DNA of 55,943 nucleotides from contig CAMHKU010000006.1 of NCBI GenBank assembly GCA_946185805.1, positions 1 through 55,943 on the forward strand. The letters run 5' to 3'. This document shows, piece by piece, positions 47,876 through 55,943 of this stretch. Position numbers and translations under genes: made by a program. Numbering within the stretch: position 1 is the first letter of the stretch; the number at the start of each line of letters is the position of its first letter. The stretch is from an uncultured Prevotellaceae bacterium (GTDB lineage Bacteria > Bacteroidota > Bacteroidia > Bacteroidales > Bacteroidaceae). Under the pieces are notes generated by a model. It saw only the letters and a list, made by a program, of their open reading frames with translations. It was not told the origin of the DNA and ran no database searches.

Positions 47876-49390
47876 ATGAAGATCTTTACGAGCGCTCAGA
47901 TACATGAGCTTGACAAATATACTATAGAGCACGAACCCATCAAGTCGATCGACCTGATGGAGCGCGCCGCCAAGACCCTGACACAGGCCATCATTGCACG
48001 TTGGGACATGACGGTACCTGTGGTGGTGTTCGCCGGCCCTGGCAACAACGGCGGCGATGCGTTGGCTGTTGCGCGCATGCTGATAGAGCGAGGCTACGAG
48101 GTGAAAATATTTCTATTTAACATCTCCGGACATCTGTCGGCCGACTGCGAGGAAAACAAGAAACGCCTGACGGGCAAGAAAGCCAAGCAGCTTGTAGAAG
48201 TGACACAGGAGTTTGACCCGCCACAGTTAGAACACGGCATGCTCGTGGTCGACGGGCTCTTCGGCTCAGGCCTCAACAAGCCCCTGAACGGCGGTTTTGC
48301 CTCACTGGTGAAATATATCAACGCCTCGCCCGCCGAAGTGGTGAGCATCGACATGCCGTCGGGGCTGATGACCGAAGACAACACCTATAACGTCAGGGCC
48401 AACATCGTTCGCGCCACACTGACGCTCACCTTAGGACAGAAGAAACTGTCGATGCTCTTCGCCGAGAACCAGCAGTTTGTAGGCGACCTGCAAGTGCTCG
48501 ACATCGGACTGAGCCAGGAGGGCATCGAGAAAACAGAGTGCCAGTACACCATGGTGGAAGAGGCCGACGTCAGAGCTCTGATGCTGCCGCCACGCCACCC
48601 CTACGCCCATAAAGGCTCGATGGGCAATGCCCTGATGATTGCCGGCAGCTACGGCATGGCGGGGGCCGCCGTCCTGGCTACTGAAGCGTGCCTGCGCTCG
48701 GGTGTGGGCAAGGTCACCTGTCGCACGCCGCGTAAAAACGTGCCCATACTGCAAATAGCCGTTCCCGAAGCCGTGTTGATGATAGACCGCGAGGAGACCA
48801 CCTTGTCGGAGGCTGTCGACACCGAGGACTTCCAAGCCATGGGCATCGGCCCCGGCTTAGGCACCACCGAGTCGACGGCCATCGCCATTATCGCCCAGCT
48901 GCGGCGCGCGCAGTGCCCCATCGTCTGCGATGCCGACGCCATCAATATCTTGGCCAACCACCATGCATGGGTGCAGCAACTGCCTAAAGACATCATACTG
49001 ACGCCCCACCCTAAGGAGTTCGACCGCTTAGAGGGTCATTCCTCCGACAGCTTCGAGCGCCTATCTAAAGCCCGCGACCTGTCACAGCGCCTACAGGCAT
49101 ACATCATACTGAAAGGCCACCACTCGGCGCTTTGCAGTCCCGACGGTCATATCACGTTCAACACAACCGGTAATGCCGGCATGGCCACCGCCGGCAGCGG
49201 CGACGTGCTCACAGGCATTCTCACCGGTCTCTTAGCCCGTGGCTACAGCCAATGGGAGGCCTGCATCGTGGGGATGTACCTACACGGTCTGGCTGGCGAC
49301 ATGGCCGCCCAGGAGATGGGAGAGGAGAGCCTCATAGCCCGCGACATCATCAGATACCTGCCGAAGGCGATGGGAAAGTTGAAAATTTGA
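47876..49390 (+). CDS. nnr: Bifunctional NAD(P)H-hydrate epimerase/dehydratase
   Basis: FAGPGNNGGDALAVARML (epimerase) and HKGSMGNALMIAGSYGMAGAAVLA, NTTGNAGMATAGSGDVLTGILTGLLA (dehydratase). Confidence 0.95.
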   Translation: MKIFTSAQIHELDKYTIEHEPIKSIDLMERAAKTLTQAIIARWDMTVPVVVFAGPGNNGGDALAVARMLIERGYEVKIFLFNISGHLSADCEENKKRLTGKKAKQLVEVTQEFDPPQLEHGMLVVDGLFGSGLNKPLNGGFASLVKYINASPAEVVSIDMPSGLMTEDNTYNVRANIVRATLTLTLGQKKLSMLFAENQQFVGDLQVLDIGLSQEGIEKTECQYTMVEEADVRALMLPPRHPYAHKGSMGNALMIAGSYGMAGAAVLATEACLRSGVGKVTCRTPRKNVPILQIAVPEAVLMIDREETTLSEAVDTEDFQAMGIGPGLGTTESTAIAIIAQLRRAQCPIVCDADAINILANHHAWVQQLPKDIILTPHPKEFDRLEGHSSDSFERLSKARDLSQRLQAYIILKGHHSALCSPDGHITFNTTGNAGMATAGSGDVLTGILTGLLARGYSQWEACIVGMYLHGLAGDMAAQEMGEESLIARDIIRYLPKAMGKLKI

Positions 49391-49433
49391 AAAATTGAAA
49401 GATTGAAAAGTTGAAAAATTGAAAAATTAAAAA
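49377..49433. repeat. Degenerate (TTGAAAAA)n array between nnr and the DUF4831 gene
   Basis: Repeated TTGAAA units with ~8-bp spacing; contains the nnr TGA stop (49388-49390). Confidence 0.8.
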
Positions 49434-49454
49434 GTATTCAAGGACATCACTATA

Positions 49455-50552
49455 ATGAAACGCTTAACAACTATAACTACGCTGGCACTGGCACTATTCA
49501 CCGTTCACTGTTCACTATTCACTAGCCACGCAGTGGCGCAAACGCAGACCGGCCTCTACATGCCGGGAGTGACACAGGAGGGTGCCGTCTACTTCCTGCC
49601 TAAGACAGCCATCCGGCTCACCGTGCGCATTGAGAAGACCACCTATACGCCGGGCGACTTCGCATCGTATGCCGAGCGATTTCTCAGACTCAGCAACGTG
49701 AGCACGGAGCCGTCGGTGAGCTACCGCCTGCTGTCGGTGGCACAGACGGCCATCGGCGTGCGCGACACGACGAAAGCCTATAGCGTGAAGTTCAACAACA
49801 AAACGTCGGCCATCAACATCGCCGTCAACGACGAGGGCGTGCTCACTGCCATCAACGCCGAGCCGCAGAAGCCTGCTGTGCCGGCACCGTTTAAGGCTGC
49901 CAAGAAACCGGCGAGAGTCAATCCACGGCAGTTTATGAACGAAGAGATACTGTCTGCCGGCAGCACGGCAAAGATGGCTCAGCTGACGGCTCAGGAGATT
50001 TACGACATTCGCGACAGCCGTAGCCAGCTGGTCAAGGGCCAGGCCGACTTCATGCCCAAGGACGGCGACCAGATGAAACTTATGCTTGGCCAGCTCGACC
50101 AGCAGGATCAGGCGCTCACCAGCCTCTTTGCAGGCACCATGGTGCGCGACACCACTGAAGAGCTGTTCGTCGTATGCCCCGCCGAGGCGTTCGACCGCCT
50201 GCTGGTGTTCCGTTTCTCCAAGCACTTCGGACTGGTGGATGCCGACGACCTGAGCGGTGCACCTTATTATATTAGTGTGGAGAACCTCACTGAACTGCCT
50301 ACTACCGACGCCGAGCAGGCTGCCAAGAAGAAAAAGGCAGAGAACGGCCTCTACTACAACGTGCCGGGCAAGATGCGCAGCACCGTCTACAACGGTATCG
50401 ACGCCGTGAGCAGCGAAGAGTTCCCCGCCCCGCAGTTTGGCAATGTCGAACTGCTCAACGGCGACCTTTTCAACAAGCACTATGGCACGCGTCTGTGGAT
50501 GAATCCCGTCAGCGGCGCCATCGACCGCTTAGAGGCCGAACAACCCAAATAA
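49455..50552 (+). CDS. DUF4831 family protein
   Basis: Secreted 365 aa; TQTGLYMPGVTQEGAVYFLPKTAIRLTVRIEKTTYTPGDFASYAERFL. Confidence 0.8.
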   Translation: MKRLTTITTLALALFTVHCSLFTSHAVAQTQTGLYMPGVTQEGAVYFLPKTAIRLTVRIEKTTYTPGDFASYAERFLRLSNVSTEPSVSYRLLSVAQTAIGVRDTTKAYSVKFNNKTSAINIAVNDEGVLTAINAEPQKPAVPAPFKAAKKPARVNPRQFMNEEILSAGSTAKMAQLTAQEIYDIRDSRSQLVKGQADFMPKDGDQMKLMLGQLDQQDQALTSLFAGTMVRDTTEELFVVCPAEAFDRLLVFRFSKHFGLVDADDLSGAPYYISVENLTELPTTDAEQAAKKKKAENGLYYNVPGKMRSTVYNGIDAVSSEEFPAPQFGNVELLNGDLFNKHYGTRLWMNPVSGAIDRLEAEQPK

Positions 50553-50569
50553 GTGAAGAGTAAATTCAC

Positions 50570-51997
50570 TTAAAACGGTTGTCCGCGGTAGAACTGTAGC
50601 AGGGCATGCTGGTAGAGCAGTTCGTAACGCGCCTGAGCGCAGTCTGACTCTGCACGCAGATAGTTGTTCTTAGCCTCATTAAACTCCGTGATGTTAGCCT
50701 TACCGTTCTCGTATTTGGCCTGCATCAGGGTAAAGGCATCTTGACTGCTGCGCACGGCGGCACTGCTGCTCTGAAACTTTGCCTGGGCAGCACCGTAGTT
50801 GAGGCACACCTGCTGAATCTCCTTATAGAGCGTCTTCTTCGTATTGTCGAGCGTCAGTTGCTGGTTCTGCTGCTCCAGCCGGGCGCTGCGCACGCTGTTG
50901 CGCGTCTGAAAGCGGTTGAAGATGGGAATGTTCAGACTCAGACCGATATACTGGCTGAAGTTGTTTTTTAGCTGGCGGCCAAAGGGGTCGGAGCTTATCT
51001 CGCTGTTGGTATAGTAGTTAGAGCCTAAGCCGCCGCTGAGCGAGAGCGTAGGCATATAGCCGGCCTGCGCAATGCGGATGCTGTGGTCGGCGGCACGCAG
51101 GCGCAACTGCTGGGCGGCAATCTCGGGCTTCAGACCGAGGGCCTCGGCATAGACGGCCTCAGCGTCGGGGGCAGCGCCGCTGCACAGCGAACCGGCGGGA
51201 GAGGGGACGGCGGCAGCAAATTCTTCATTCTTCATTCTTAATTCTTCATTCAAGAAAGGGGCTACGGCGAAGCCATCAGCCGTCGGGAGCTCTAAGAGCT
51301 GGGTCATTGTGAGCAGCGCCAGGTTCAGGTTGTTGTCGGCCTGGGTAGCGGTGAGGCGGCTCTGGGCAAGGGTGGCCTGCTGTTGCGACAGCTGGGCGCC
51401 GCTGGCCCTGCCGTTGTCGACAAGCGCCTGCAGGCGCACTACCTGCAGGGAGTCGATGCTAATCTGACGATGAGCCACGGCGCTGATCTCCTGACTGTAA
51501 AGAATCTGCACATAGGCCTGCGCCACCTGCATGCGGATGTCGTTCTTGGCCTTCTCCAGGTCCTGGGTGGCAGCTTCAAGGTTGAGCTGGCTCAGCCGTA
51601 TCTGGTTGGGAATCTGGAAGCCCGTAAACAGGGGGATGGTCGTACCGAGTGAGAACGATGTCGACGAGGTATTGGTATTGGTGTAGGTGTTGTCGGCGGT
51701 CAGACCTCGGCCGAAGCTGAAGTTCTGGCCTACCGAACCGCTGAGGTTGGGCAGGCGGCTGTTGCGGGCGGTAGAGAGCTGCACCTCCTGCTGGCGCCGG
51801 CGCAGCTCCTGCTGGCGGATGCTGATGTTATGAGTCACGGCATAGTCGCAACACTCGCGGAGCGACCACTGGCGCGGCTGGGCGGCAGCGGGAAGAGCGG
51901 CGAAAGCGGCGAGGATCGCGAGGGCTGCGGCAGTGCCGCAGCACAGCGGACGGCGGGCGGCAACGCCGCGGTATAGCATACTTTTAACTTTCTTCAT
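50570..51997 (-). CDS. TolC family outer membrane efflux protein
   Basis: WSLRECCDYAVTHNISIRQQEL; LSLSLNIPIFNRFQTRNSVRSARLEQQNQQL-type OEP repeats. Confidence 0.92.
   Translation of the reverse strand: MKKVKSMLYRGVAARRPLCCGTAAALAILAAFAALPAAAQPRQWSLRECCDYAVTHNISIRQQELRRRQQEVQLSTARNSRLPNLSGSVGQNFSFGRGLTADNTYTNTNTSSTSFSLGTTIPLFTGFQIPNQIRLSQLNLEAATQDLEKAKNDIRMQVAQAYVQILYSQEISAVAHRQISIDSLQVVRLQALVDNGRASGAQLSQQQATLAQSRLTATQADNNLNLALLTMTQLLELPTADGFAVAPFLNEELRMKNEEFAAAVPSPAGSLCSGAAPDAEAVYAEALGLKPEIAAQQLRLRAADHSIRIAQAGYMPTLSLSGGLGSNYYTNSEISSDPFGRQLKNNFSQYIGLSLNIPIFNRFQTRNSVRSARLEQQNQQLTLDNTKKTLYKEIQQVCLNYGAAQAKFQSSSAAVRSSQDAFTLMQAKYENGKANITEFNEAKNNYLRAESDCAQARYELLYQHALLQFYRGQPF
51218..51252. repeat. 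Heptanucleotide array (TTCTTCA)n inside the TolC-family gene
   Basis: TTCTTCA TTCTTCA TTCTTAA TTCTTCA TTC; encodes NEELRMKNEEF. Confidence 0.85.
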
Positions 51998-52000
51998 GGC

Positions 52001-53218
52001 TTAGTCCTCCTGGTCGTCGGTGATGATTTGCGGGCCGCGCACCACGTCCTTGGCGCTCAAGCCTTTCTTGACTTCGATGTTCACGCCGTCGCTCAGACCG
52101 GTGACCACGGGGCGGCGGTCGTAGCGCTTATCGTCGCCAGCGCCGCTGACGATGTAGACAAAGGTGGAGTCGCCGCTGAACTCCAGCGCACTCTCGGGAA
52201 TGGCAAGCACCTTGTCGGCACGGGCCAGCACGATTTCGGCATTGGCCGAGAATCCCGAGCGGATAGCCTCACCGCCGGCACCCGTCTCAGCCATCACGGC
52301 GGCACCGCCCGCCGATTTGCTCTTCAGCGAGGCTAAGTGCACGGCGGCCTTGATTTCAAACTGGTTGGCACCGTTAGTCTCGATGGCCTTCGGCGAGATA
52401 TACTCCAAGGCGGCATCAAACTGCAGGTCCTGCAGTGCACCGATGGTAATCTTCATCGGCACACCGATGGAGAGCTGTCCCACCTCCGTCTCGTCGATAT
52501 TGCCGCGGAAGATAAGATCCTGCATGTTGGCCACGGTGGCAATGGTGGTACCGTCGTTGAAGGTGTTGCTGTTGATGACGGAATTGCCCACCTTGACAGG
52601 TATGTCGAGGATGACGCCGCTGATGGTACTGCGGATGAGCGTCGACGATGCCGAGGCATTGGAGCGGCTCACACCGTCGCGCACCACCTGCAGGGCATCC
52701 TCGGCGGCGGCTTTCTCCTGCTGTGCCTGCCGCAGCTGCTGGCGCACCTTGTCGTACTCGTCGTCAGAGACGAGCTGCTGGCGGTGCAGGTTCTCCTCGC
52801 GCTGGAAGTCCACCTCGGCCTGCTTCAGGTTCAGCGTGGCCAGCCGCACGCGGTTCTCGGCACTACTGAGCTGCCCCATGTCGGGAATCACCTTCACACG
52901 GGCAATCACCTCGCCCTGCTGCACATGCTGTCCCGGCTCCTTCATCAACTCGGCAATGATGCCGCTGATCTGCGGCTTCACGGCCACCTCGTTGCGCGGC
53001 TCTATCTTGCCGGTGATGATAGTGGTTTTCTCAATGTCTTTCTGTTCGGGACTCAACTCCTGATACACCACCTCCTTGGGCTGGCTCTTCTGCCAGAGAA
53101 ACACGAAAGTGCCGATAAACACCAGTGCCACAAGGGCAGCGATAAGGAGTTTTAACCCACCCCTAACCCCTCCCGAGGGGAGGGGGACTTGATTACTCTT
53201 ACTACTGTTTGTACTCAT
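52001..53218 (-). CDS. HlyD/MacA-like periplasmic adaptor subunit
   Basis: TM anchor; GKIEPRNEVAVKPQISGIIAELMKEPGQHVQQGEVIARVKV; STLIRSTISGVILDIPVKVGNSV. Confidence 0.92.
   Translation of the reverse strand: MSTNSSKSNQVPLPSGGVRGGLKLLIAALVALVFIGTFVFLWQKSQPKEVVYQELSPEQKDIEKTTIITGKIEPRNEVAVKPQISGIIAELMKEPGQHVQQGEVIARVKVIPDMGQLSSAENRVRLATLNLKQAEVDFQREENLHRQQLVSDDEYDKVRQQLRQAQQEKAAAEDALQVVRDGVSRSNASASSTLIRSTISGVILDIPVKVGNSVINSNTFNDGTTIATVANMQDLIFRGNIDETEVGQLSIGVPMKITIGALQDLQFDAALEYISPKAIETNGANQFEIKAAVHLASLKSKSAGGAAVMAETGAGGEAIRSGFSANAEIVLARADKVLAIPESALEFSGDSTFVYIVSGAGDDKRYDRRPVVTGLSDGVNIEVKKGLSAKDVVRGPQIITDDQED
53155..53186 (-). repeat. C/G-rich palindromic element copy 3 (HlyD N-terminus)
   Basis: Minus strand CCCCCTCCCCTCGGGAGGGGTTAGGGGTGGGT, translated PLPSGGVRGG; 29/32 identical to copy 2. 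Confidence 0.85.
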
Positions 53219-53315
53219 AAGATTGTGTATTTTATTCTTTTATTTATTTTTACTATTCCACCATAATACCATTATCTCTCTTCGCACCAACCTCCACCTG
53301 CCAGGTAATCAACCT

Positions 53316-53344
53316 CCCCTCCCTTTGGGAGGGGAGGGGGGTGG
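53316..53344 (+). repeat. C/G-rich palindromic element copy 4 (intergenic)
   Basis: CCCCTCCCTTTGGGAGGGGAGGGGGGTGG. Confidence 0.8.
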
Positions 53345-53356
53345 ATTTCTGGGTTG

Positions 53357-54604
53357 TTATTCATCTCTCATCGCGTCTACAGGCTTGATGGCCATGGCGC
53401 GGGCGGCGGGCGCCAAGCCGGCGAGCACGCCGACAACCGATACGGCGAGGGCCGCCGTGATGGCCGTCCAGAAACCCACCTGGAAGTGGGCCGTGAGTAT
53501 GCCGTCCTCGGTATTGGCCAGCTCCAGCATCTGCAGGACAACCACGCCGAAGAGTATGCCGCTCATGCCCGCCACAAGGGTGAGCACGATACTCTCAGCA
53601 ATAATCTGCGAGAGCACCATGCGCGGCGTGGCCCCTATGGCGCGGCGTATGCCTATCTCTGTGGTACGCTCGCGCACGGTGACCATCATGATGTTGCTCA
53701 CGCCGATGGCGCCGGCCAAGAGCGTGCCTAAGCCCACGAGCCAGATCAGGAAGTTGACGCCCCGGAAGAGGTTGTCCAGCAACTGGAACAGCACCTCGGT
53801 ATTGAACACCGTGGCGCCCTGCTCGTCGGTGGGGTCTACCAGGTGGGCACGGGCAACGGTGGCACGGATGCGGTCGGTCACCTTCGACATCACCACACCG
53901 GGGCGCCCCGTCACGGCAATCATGTCGACCTGGTGGCCTCGGTTGTAGACCTGCTGCATGAGCGTGATAGGCAGCAGGAGCATCGTTCCGGCCTCGCCGC
54001 CGAAGTTGACGCCGCCAGAGACATTATAGTCGACGCCCACGATACGGTAGTACATCTTGTCAACGCGGATGCTCTTGCCGCAGGGGTCGCCGCCGCCGGG
54101 GAACAGCTCTTTGTAGGTTTTCTTACCGATGACGCACACCTTGCGGTGCTGGCGGATGTCGGCATCGTTGATATAGCGGCCATAAAACAGTTTCGGTTCG
54201 TTCACGCGACTGTAGTCAGGCTGCACGCCGTTGATACCGACGGTAGCCTTGCGGTCGGCGAAGTAGGCCGTGCCGCCATTGGAAAAGAGCAGCGGCGTTA
54301 CCACGTCAAGCTCTGGCACGCGCTGGCGCAGGCGCTCCACGTCCTTGTAGTCCATCTGCCAGTAGCGGCCTTTGCGGAAACCCTTGTAGGCTTTGCTCGT
54401 GGGTTGCGCCCACACCATGGCGCTGTTGGTGGCAAAGCCGGCGAAGTTCTCGTTGAGCTTCTCTTTCAGGCCGTTGCCGCCGCCAATGAGCGCCACGAGC
54501 ATGAAGACGCCCCAGAACACGCCGAAGCCGGTGAGCAACGAGCGGCTCTTGTTGCGCGTCAAGGTGTCGAGCACCTCTCTGTATGAATCAATATCTATTC
54601 TCAT
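53357..54604 (-). CDS. MacB-like ABC transporter permease
   Basis: LTRNKSRSLLTGFGVFWGVFMLVALIGGGNGL; GVSNIMMVTVRERTTEIGIRRAIGATPRMVLSQIIAES. Confidence 0.93.
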   Translation of the reverse strand: MRIDIDSYREVLDTLTRNKSRSLLTGFGVFWGVFMLVALIGGGNGLKEKLNENFAGFATNSAMVWAQPTSKAYKGFRKGRYWQMDYKDVERLRQRVPELDVVTPLLFSNGGTAYFADRKATVGINGVQPDYSRVNEPKLFYGRYINDADIRQHRKVCVIGKKTYKELFPGGGDPCGKSIRVDKMYYRIVGVDYNVSGGVNFGGEAGTMLLLPITLMQQVYNRGHQVDMIAVTGRPGVVMSKVTDRIRATVARAHLVDPTDEQGATVFNTEVLFQLLDNLFRGVNFLIWLVGLGTLLAGAIGVSNIMMVTVRERTTEIGIRRAIGATPRMVLSQIIAESIVLTLVAGMSGILFGVVVLQMLELANTEDGILTAHFQVGFWTAITAALAVSVVGVLAGLAPAARAMAIKPVDAMRDE

Positions 54605-54610
54605 TTTTTA

Positions 54611-54668
54611 CTAGGTTTAACTAGGACAACTAGGACAACTAGGTCTACTAGGACAACTAGCTCACTAG
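54611..54668. repeat. CTAG-containing ~9-bp tandem array between two permease genes
   Basis: CTAG at 54611, 54621, 54630, 54639, 54648, 54657 and 54665; unit approximately CTAGGACAA. Confidence 0.9.
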
Positions 54669-55943
54669 TCAGCATTTAGCGCCTCAATAGGCCGTATGCG
54701 GCTGGCCTTGTAGGCGGGAATGAGTCCGGCCACGGTGCCGGCGACAATCATGACCACGGTGGCCTCTATGCAGACGTCGAGCCCCACCGTGGGGTTGACG
54801 AACATCGTGGTGCGGAACAGGCCGGTGTCGATGACGTCGTGGCCCAGGGTGGCATCCATATATTCATTGGCGGCCACACCGAGCACCATGCCCACATAGC
54901 CGAAGATGGTGGTGATGATGACGCTCTCGACGATAATCAGTCTCAGGATAGCCCACGGCTTGGCGCCGATGGCCTTGCGTATGCCGAACTCATGGGTGCG
55001 TTCCTTGACGGTGATGAGCATGATGTTGCTCACGCCGACGATACCCGAGAGCAGGGTAAACAGGCCGATGACCCACAGCGCCGTGCGAATGATGCTCATG
55101 CCCTTGTTCATCTGCATGTTCTGCGTGTAACGGTTCCACAGCCACAGGGCGCTCTCGTCGTCGGGGTGCGCCTGGTGGGCACTGTTCATGCGGCGACGGT
55201 AGTCGCGCTCAAACTGCTCGTTGGCCTGCTCCGTGGCCAGACCGTGGAAGGTGAACTCTATGCGCCCCACGTCGTCGGTATGTGTGCCATAGATGCTCTT
55301 GATGGTGGAATAAGGGGCAAAGGCATCGGCGCGGCGGTTCTCCTGCTCCTTGAATATGCCCACCACCTTGAAGGCCAGCGTGCCTACCTTGACATACTGC
55401 CCAATGAGCGCCTCCAACTGTGAATGACGGACTTTGGAAGCCTGACCGTGCTTGCCTACTTGTGAATGGTGAATGGTGAATGGTGAATTAGCCAATTCCT
55501 GAGCCTGCTTGCTGCCGAGGACTACCACCTTGCGGCGCTCGCGCAGGTCGATGACGTTGATAAAACGGCCGTGGAGCATCTCCACCTTGTCAATCTTCGT
55601 ATGGTTAGGATAGACGCCGCTCACCTGGGTAGAGATATACTGCTGGCCGCGGCTGATGACGGCAGAGGTCTGGTACTGTGCGCCCACCTCGTCGACGACA
55701 CCTCGGAAATCCTGTCCGGTGATGGCTATGTCCTGGTCGTGGAGCCTTACCGAGCGGCCTTCGGCCAAACCGTGATAGGGTTTCGACGTCTGTCCGCCAA
55801 ACACCACCATCGAACTGGCGAGAAAGCGGCTGTTCTGCTGCACCAAGGCATTGATAAGGCCGTTGCCGGCGCCCAACAGCACGATAATCATGAAGATGCC
55901 CCACGCCACGGCGAAGCCCGTCAGCGTGGTGCGCAGCTTATTG
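54665..55943 (-). CDS. MacB-like ABC transporter permease (5' end truncated by window edge)
   Basis: GVSNIMLITVKERTHEFGIRKAIGAKPWAILRLIIVES; reading frame stays open to the window edge (NKLRTTLTGFAVAWGIF). Confidence 0.92.
   Translation of the reverse strand, partial: NKLRTTLTGFAVAWGIFMIIVLLGAGNGLINALVQQNSRFLASSMVVFGGQTSKPYHGLAEGRSVRLHDQDIAITGQDFRGVVDEVGAQYQTSAVISRGQQYISTQVSGVYPNHTKIDKVEMLHGRFINVIDLRERRKVVVLGSKQAQELANSPFTIHHSQVGKHGQASKVRHSQLEALIGQYVKVGTLAFKVVGIFKEQENRRADAFAPYSTIKSIYGTHTDDVGRIEFTFHGLATEQANEQFERDYRRRMNSAHQAHPDDESALWLWNRYTQNMQMNKGMSIIRTALWVIGLFTLLSGIVGVSNIMLITVKERTHEFGIRKAIGAKPWAILRLIIVESVIITTIFGYVGMVLGVAANEYMDATLGHDVIDTGLFRTTMFVNPTVGLDVCIEATVVMIVAGTVAGLIPAYKASRIRPIEALNAD
55462..55489. 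repeat. Heptanucleotide array (GTGAATG)n inside an ABC permease gene
   Basis: GTGAATG x3, GTGAATT; encodes NSPFTIHHSQ on the minus strand. Confidence 0.85.

Noticed and set aside
54665-55943. Right-end permease as a pseudogene lacking its N-terminus
   Set aside because: The frame stays open to the window edge; the truncation is due to the window boundary.

Overview
This 55.9 kb window looks like a Bacteroidales chromosome, probably Prevotella-like. The evidence is TAnnTTTG-type promoters, SusC/SusD pairs, Mfa-type fimbriae and DUF4831/DUF4861/DUF349 proteins. Main content in order: a YafQ-like toxin-antitoxin pair; an M15-like peptidase with a Zn-ribbon microprotein; a DUF4861 protein; a MATE transporter; a fasciclin/SusC/SusD locus (3 fasciclin lipoproteins, 2 SusC, 2 SusD); a DUF349 protein; a CorA-like transporter; pepD; a GxxExxY protein; a flippase-like membrane protein; a fimbrial locus (DUF3575, DUF3868, Mfa1-like, Mfa2-like, thioredoxin-fimbrillin fusion); mtnN; rsmA; a candidate non-coding locus; an OmpA-like protein; two tandem Oar-like TonB receptors; obgE, adk, hpt, nnr; DUF4831; and a TolC/HlyD/two-permease export operon cut by the right edge. 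The best candidates for something undescribed are: (1) a ~620 bp element in which a GxxExxY (PD-(D/E)XK-like) nuclease ORF lies between degenerate inverted repeats built from CGCAGAG units, with a related 230 bp ORF-less hairpin element between mtnN and rsmA; (2) many heptanucleotide tandem arrays of unrelated unit sequence that share a 7-bp period, often contain the stop codon of the adjacent gene, and also occur inside genes; (3) palindromic elements translated in the same frame within or near signal peptides of unrelated proteins; (4) a lipoprotein fusing a CPDC thioredoxin domain to a fimbrillin; (5) a promoter / 4x36-bp repeat / hairpin non-coding locus. All calls come from reading the sequence by eye; no database search was run.
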